Shown here piece by piece: positions 61,778 through 64,000 of a DNA stretch of 64,000 nucleotides (the stretch's first letter is position 1; every line of letters starts with the position of its first letter). The DNA is from an uncultured Alphaproteobacteria bacterium. Lineage in GTDB: Bacteria > Pseudomonadota > Alphaproteobacteria > Rhodobacterales > Rhodobacteraceae. Location: assembly GCA_929200255.1 (NCBI GenBank), contig CAKMYZ010000005.1, forward strand, positions 1 to 64,000, written 5' to 3'. Below the pieces are notes generated by a model. The model ran no database searches and was not told the origin of the DNA. It saw only the letters and a list, made by a program, of their open reading frames with translations. A program made the translations under genes and the position numbers.

Positions 61778-64000
61778 ATGGCGTTTGGCAAAGGCAGTCA
61801 TCTGCATCTGATCGATGGATCGGCGTTTATTTTCCGCGCGTATCATGCGTTGCCGCCGCTGACGCGAAAATCTGATGGCTTGCCCGTGGGGGCGGTCAGC
61901 GGGTTCGTGAACATGCTGCAACGCTATGTCGAAGGCAACAGCGGTGCCGATGCTGCAACCCATGTGGCGGTGATTTTTGACAAAGGTAGCCACACGTTTC
62001 GCAACGACATGTATGACCAATACAAGGCCAACCGCGAGGCGATGCCAGAGGATCTGCGCCCGCAAATGCCCCTGACCCGGACCGCCACCAAGGCCTTCAA
62101 TATCGCCTGTGAGGAAATGGAAGGGTTCGAGGCCGATGACATTATTGCCACCCTGTCCCATCTGGCCCGTGATGCCGGCGGGCGCGTGACGATTGTGTCT
62201 TCCGACAAGGATCTGATGCAATTGGTCGGCGACGGGGTTGAAATGCTGGACCCGATGAAAAACAAACGCATCGACAGGGATGGTGTGCATGAAAAATTCG
62301 GTGTCGGGCCGGAACGTGTTGTGGATGTGCAGGCGCTGGCCGGTGACAGCGTGGATAATGTGCCGGGAGCGCCTGGTATCGGGATCAAGACAGCCGCCCT
62401 GCTGATCAACGAATATGGCGATCTGGAAAGCCTGCTGGACCGCGCCGGAGAGATCAAACAACCCAAACGCCGCGAGACGCTGATCAACAACCGCACACAG
62501 ATAGAGCTGTCAAAGAAACTGGTTCAGCTTGATTGTGGCATGACCCTCGAATTTTCGCTTGATGATCTGGAAGTGCGCGAGCCAGAGCCGGAAACGCTGC
62601 TGGGCTTTCTGGCCGAAATGGAGTTTCGGACCGTCACGAAACGGATTGCAGAGAAACTGGGCGTTGAACCACCCGTAATCGAGGACAAAGCGCCTGCTGC
62701 GGAGGAGGTTGCGACCCCCGAAGCTGTGCCATTTGACCCCGAATCCTATGAATGTGTCCGTGATAAAGCCTCCCTTGAGGATTGGATCAGTCGTATCCGC
62801 GAACGGGGCTATGTGGCCGTGGATACCGAAACCACCGGGTTGAATGAAATGATTGCTGATCTGGTTGGTATCTCGCTTGCGGTTGAACCGGGGCAGGCTT
62901 GCTACATCCCGTTGACGCACAAATCTGCCGCATCAGATGATCTTTTTGGGTCCGATGATCTGGCCGAGGGGCAGATGGATTTTGAGGATTGTCTGGCGCT
63001 GCTCAAACCCGTTCTGGAAGACCCAGCCATCCTGAAAATCGGTCAAAACATGAAGTATGACGCCAAGATATTCGCCCGTCTGGATATCGCGGTTGATCCC
63101 ATCGATGACACGATGCTCATGTCTTATGCCATGAATGCGGGGATGCATAACCACGGCATGGATACGCTTTCCGAACGTTATCTTGGGCACACGCCGATCC
63201 CAATCAAGCCGCTGTTGGGCACGGGCAAATCGGCCATCACCTTTGACCGTGTGCCGGTCGACGATGCCGTGAAATATGCCGCAGAGGATGCTGACATCAC
63301 CCTGCGCCTTTGGCAGCAGTTCAAACCGCAATTGCATGTGAAGCGGGTCACATCCGTCTATGAAACAATGGAGCGTCCGCTGGTCCCCGTCCTGGCACAA
63401 ATGGAGCGCAACGGGATCAAAGTGGATCGCGATACGCTGAGCCGCATGTCAAATGGTTTTGCCCAGAAGTTGGCAGGGTTGGAGGCTGAAATTCAAGAAA
63501 TGGCAGGCCGCCCCTTCAATGTGGGCTCCCCCAAGCAATTGGGTGAAATCCTGTTCGATGAAATGGGATTGCCGGGTGGCAAAAAGGGGAAAACCGGGGC
63601 TTATGCCACTGGTGCCGATGTGCTGGAAGACCTTGCCACGGAACACGAACTGCCGGGCCGCGTGCTGGATTGGCGGCAACTGGCAAAACTGAAATCCACC
63701 TATACCGATGCGCTGCAGGAACATATCAACGCGGACACCGGCCGCGTGCATACCTCTTACTCCATTGCAGGTGCCAACACTGGTCGCCTCGCGTCCACGG
63801 ATCCAAACCTGCAGAATATCCCTGTCCGATCAGAGGAAGGACGGCGTATCCGCGAGGCCTTTGTGGCCGAAGAGGGTAAGGTGATTGTCAGCCTCGACTA
63901 TTCCCAGATCGAACTGCGCATCCTTGCACATATCGCCGGAATTGATGCGCTGAAGCAGGCGTTTCTGGATGGGATCGATATTCACGCGATGACCGCATCA
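61778..64000 (+). CDS. polA: DNA polymerase I (partial at window end)
   Basis: The first 741 codons of a family A polymerase, cut by the window edge (full enzymes are ~930). N-terminal 5'-3' exonuclease domain (FGKGSHLHLIDGSAFIFRAY, VTIVSSDKDLMQLVGDGVEM); a proofreading 3'-5' exonuclease with DxE motif (GYVAVDTETTGLNEMIADLV, DAKIFARLDIAVDPIDDTML); and the polymerase start (NTGRLASTDPNLQNIPVRSE, motif A VSLDYSQIELRILAHIAG). The ATG has AAAGGGGG a few bases upstream. Functions in repair and Okazaki fragment processing. Confidence 0.95.
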   Translation, partial: MAFGKGSHLHLIDGSAFIFRAYHALPPLTRKSDGLPVGAVSGFVNMLQRYVEGNSGADAATHVAVIFDKGSHTFRNDMYDQYKANREAMPEDLRPQMPLTRTATKAFNIACEEMEGFEADDIIATLSHLARDAGGRVTIVSSDKDLMQLVGDGVEMLDPMKNKRIDRDGVHEKFGVGPERVVDVQALAGDSVDNVPGAPGIGIKTAALLINEYGDLESLLDRAGEIKQPKRRETLINNRTQIELSKKLVQLDCGMTLEFSLDDLEVREPEPETLLGFLAEMEFRTVTKRIAEKLGVEPPVIEDKAPAAEEVATPEAVPFDPESYECVRDKASLEDWISRIRERGYVAVDTETTGLNEMIADLVGISLAVEPGQACYIPLTHKSAASDDLFGSDDLAEGQMDFEDCLALLKPVLEDPAILKIGQNMKYDAKIFARLDIAVDPIDDTMLMSYAMNAGMHNHGMDTLSERYLGHTPIPIKPLLGTGKSAITFDRVPVDDAVKYAAEDADITLRLWQQFKPQLHVKRVTSVYETMERPLVPVLAQMERNGIKVDRDTLSRMSNGFAQKLAGLEAEIQEMAGRPFNVGSPKQLGEILFDEMGLPGGKKGKTGAYATGADVLEDLATEHELPGRVLDWRQLAKLKSTYTDALQEHINADTGRVHTSYSIAGANTGRLASTDPNLQNIPVRSEEGRRIREAFVAEEGKVIVSLDYSQIELRILAHIAGIDALKQAFLDGIDIHAMTAS

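Noticed and set aside
61706-62461. 251-codon minus-strand frame over polA
   Set aside because: Antisense to conserved polymerase exonuclease sequence; no independent evidence.
1-64000. CRISPR arrays, tRNA, rRNA or phage gene clusters
   Set aside because: No regular repeat-spacer pattern, tRNA cloverleaf, rRNA segment or contiguous phage structural genes was recognised by reading.

Overview
The window looks like a chromosomal segment of a marine Rhodobacteraceae (Roseobacter-group) alphaproteobacterium. The evidence is a class I lysyl-tRNA synthetase, a MipZ division-plane ATPase, a stand-alone F0 ATP synthase operon with separate b and b' subunits, a leuC-leuD / leuB region, and a dense ffh-rpsP-rimM-trmD-rplS-rpmE operon. 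The genus cannot be resolved by reading. No rRNA, tRNA or CRISPR was seen.

Layout. 1-2.9 kb is a scarred edge: the terminus of an IS21-type element abuts a 3' scrap of an IS5-type transposase, followed by a PDZ protein and a frameshifted secreted partner. 3.1-20.8 kb holds metabolic and envelope genes (GNAT, FAD oxidoreductase, aldo-keto reductase, nadD, dacB, TerB-like, lysS, a large beta-helix protein, DUF3995, YdcF-like, acs, a mechanosensitive channel, a short RTX protein). 20.8-31.6 kb has leuC-leuD, membrane and phosphatase-like genes, a divergent epimerase/LysR pair with a clear operator, leuB with a coupled lipoprotein, a DMT exporter and a glutamate-synthase-like FMN enzyme. 31.6-34.5 kb has mipZ, a DEAD-box helicase and a DUF1992 gene.

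34.6-38.7 kb is the most unusual stretch. An IS66-family element (34797-38568) with 26-bp imperfect terminal repeats and a perfect 8-bp target duplication (CGCGGCCA) carries tnpA-tnpB-tnpC plus a passenger gene. The passenger encodes an exported Sel1-repeat protein with a SecD P1-head-like C-terminus. The element splits a small gene that was already decayed, and its reading frame can be followed across the insertion.

38.7-45.4 kb (minus strand) is one long chain of ribosome and translation genes (ffh, rpsP, rimM, trmD, rplS, rpmE) interleaved with three tandem GNAT acetyltransferases, a chorismate mutase, a 48-codon membrane ORF and a monooxygenase-fold protein, mostly coupled by ATGA or TGATG overlaps. 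45.7-54 kb has a LysR gene with an EamA exporter, an ArsR regulator, the F0 operon atpI-atpB-atpE-atpF'-atpF, a CPBP protease, a GntR regulator with an inverted-repeat operator, an OmpA-family lipoprotein and an Ada-like methyltransferase. 54-64 kb has nth, an adenosine kinase, a small glycan-type cluster (MptE/DUF115-like unknown, sulfotransferase, GT14-type glycosyltransferase), HIT, an ABC ATPase, a small zinc-finger protein, pirin and the first 741 codons of polA, which runs off the window.
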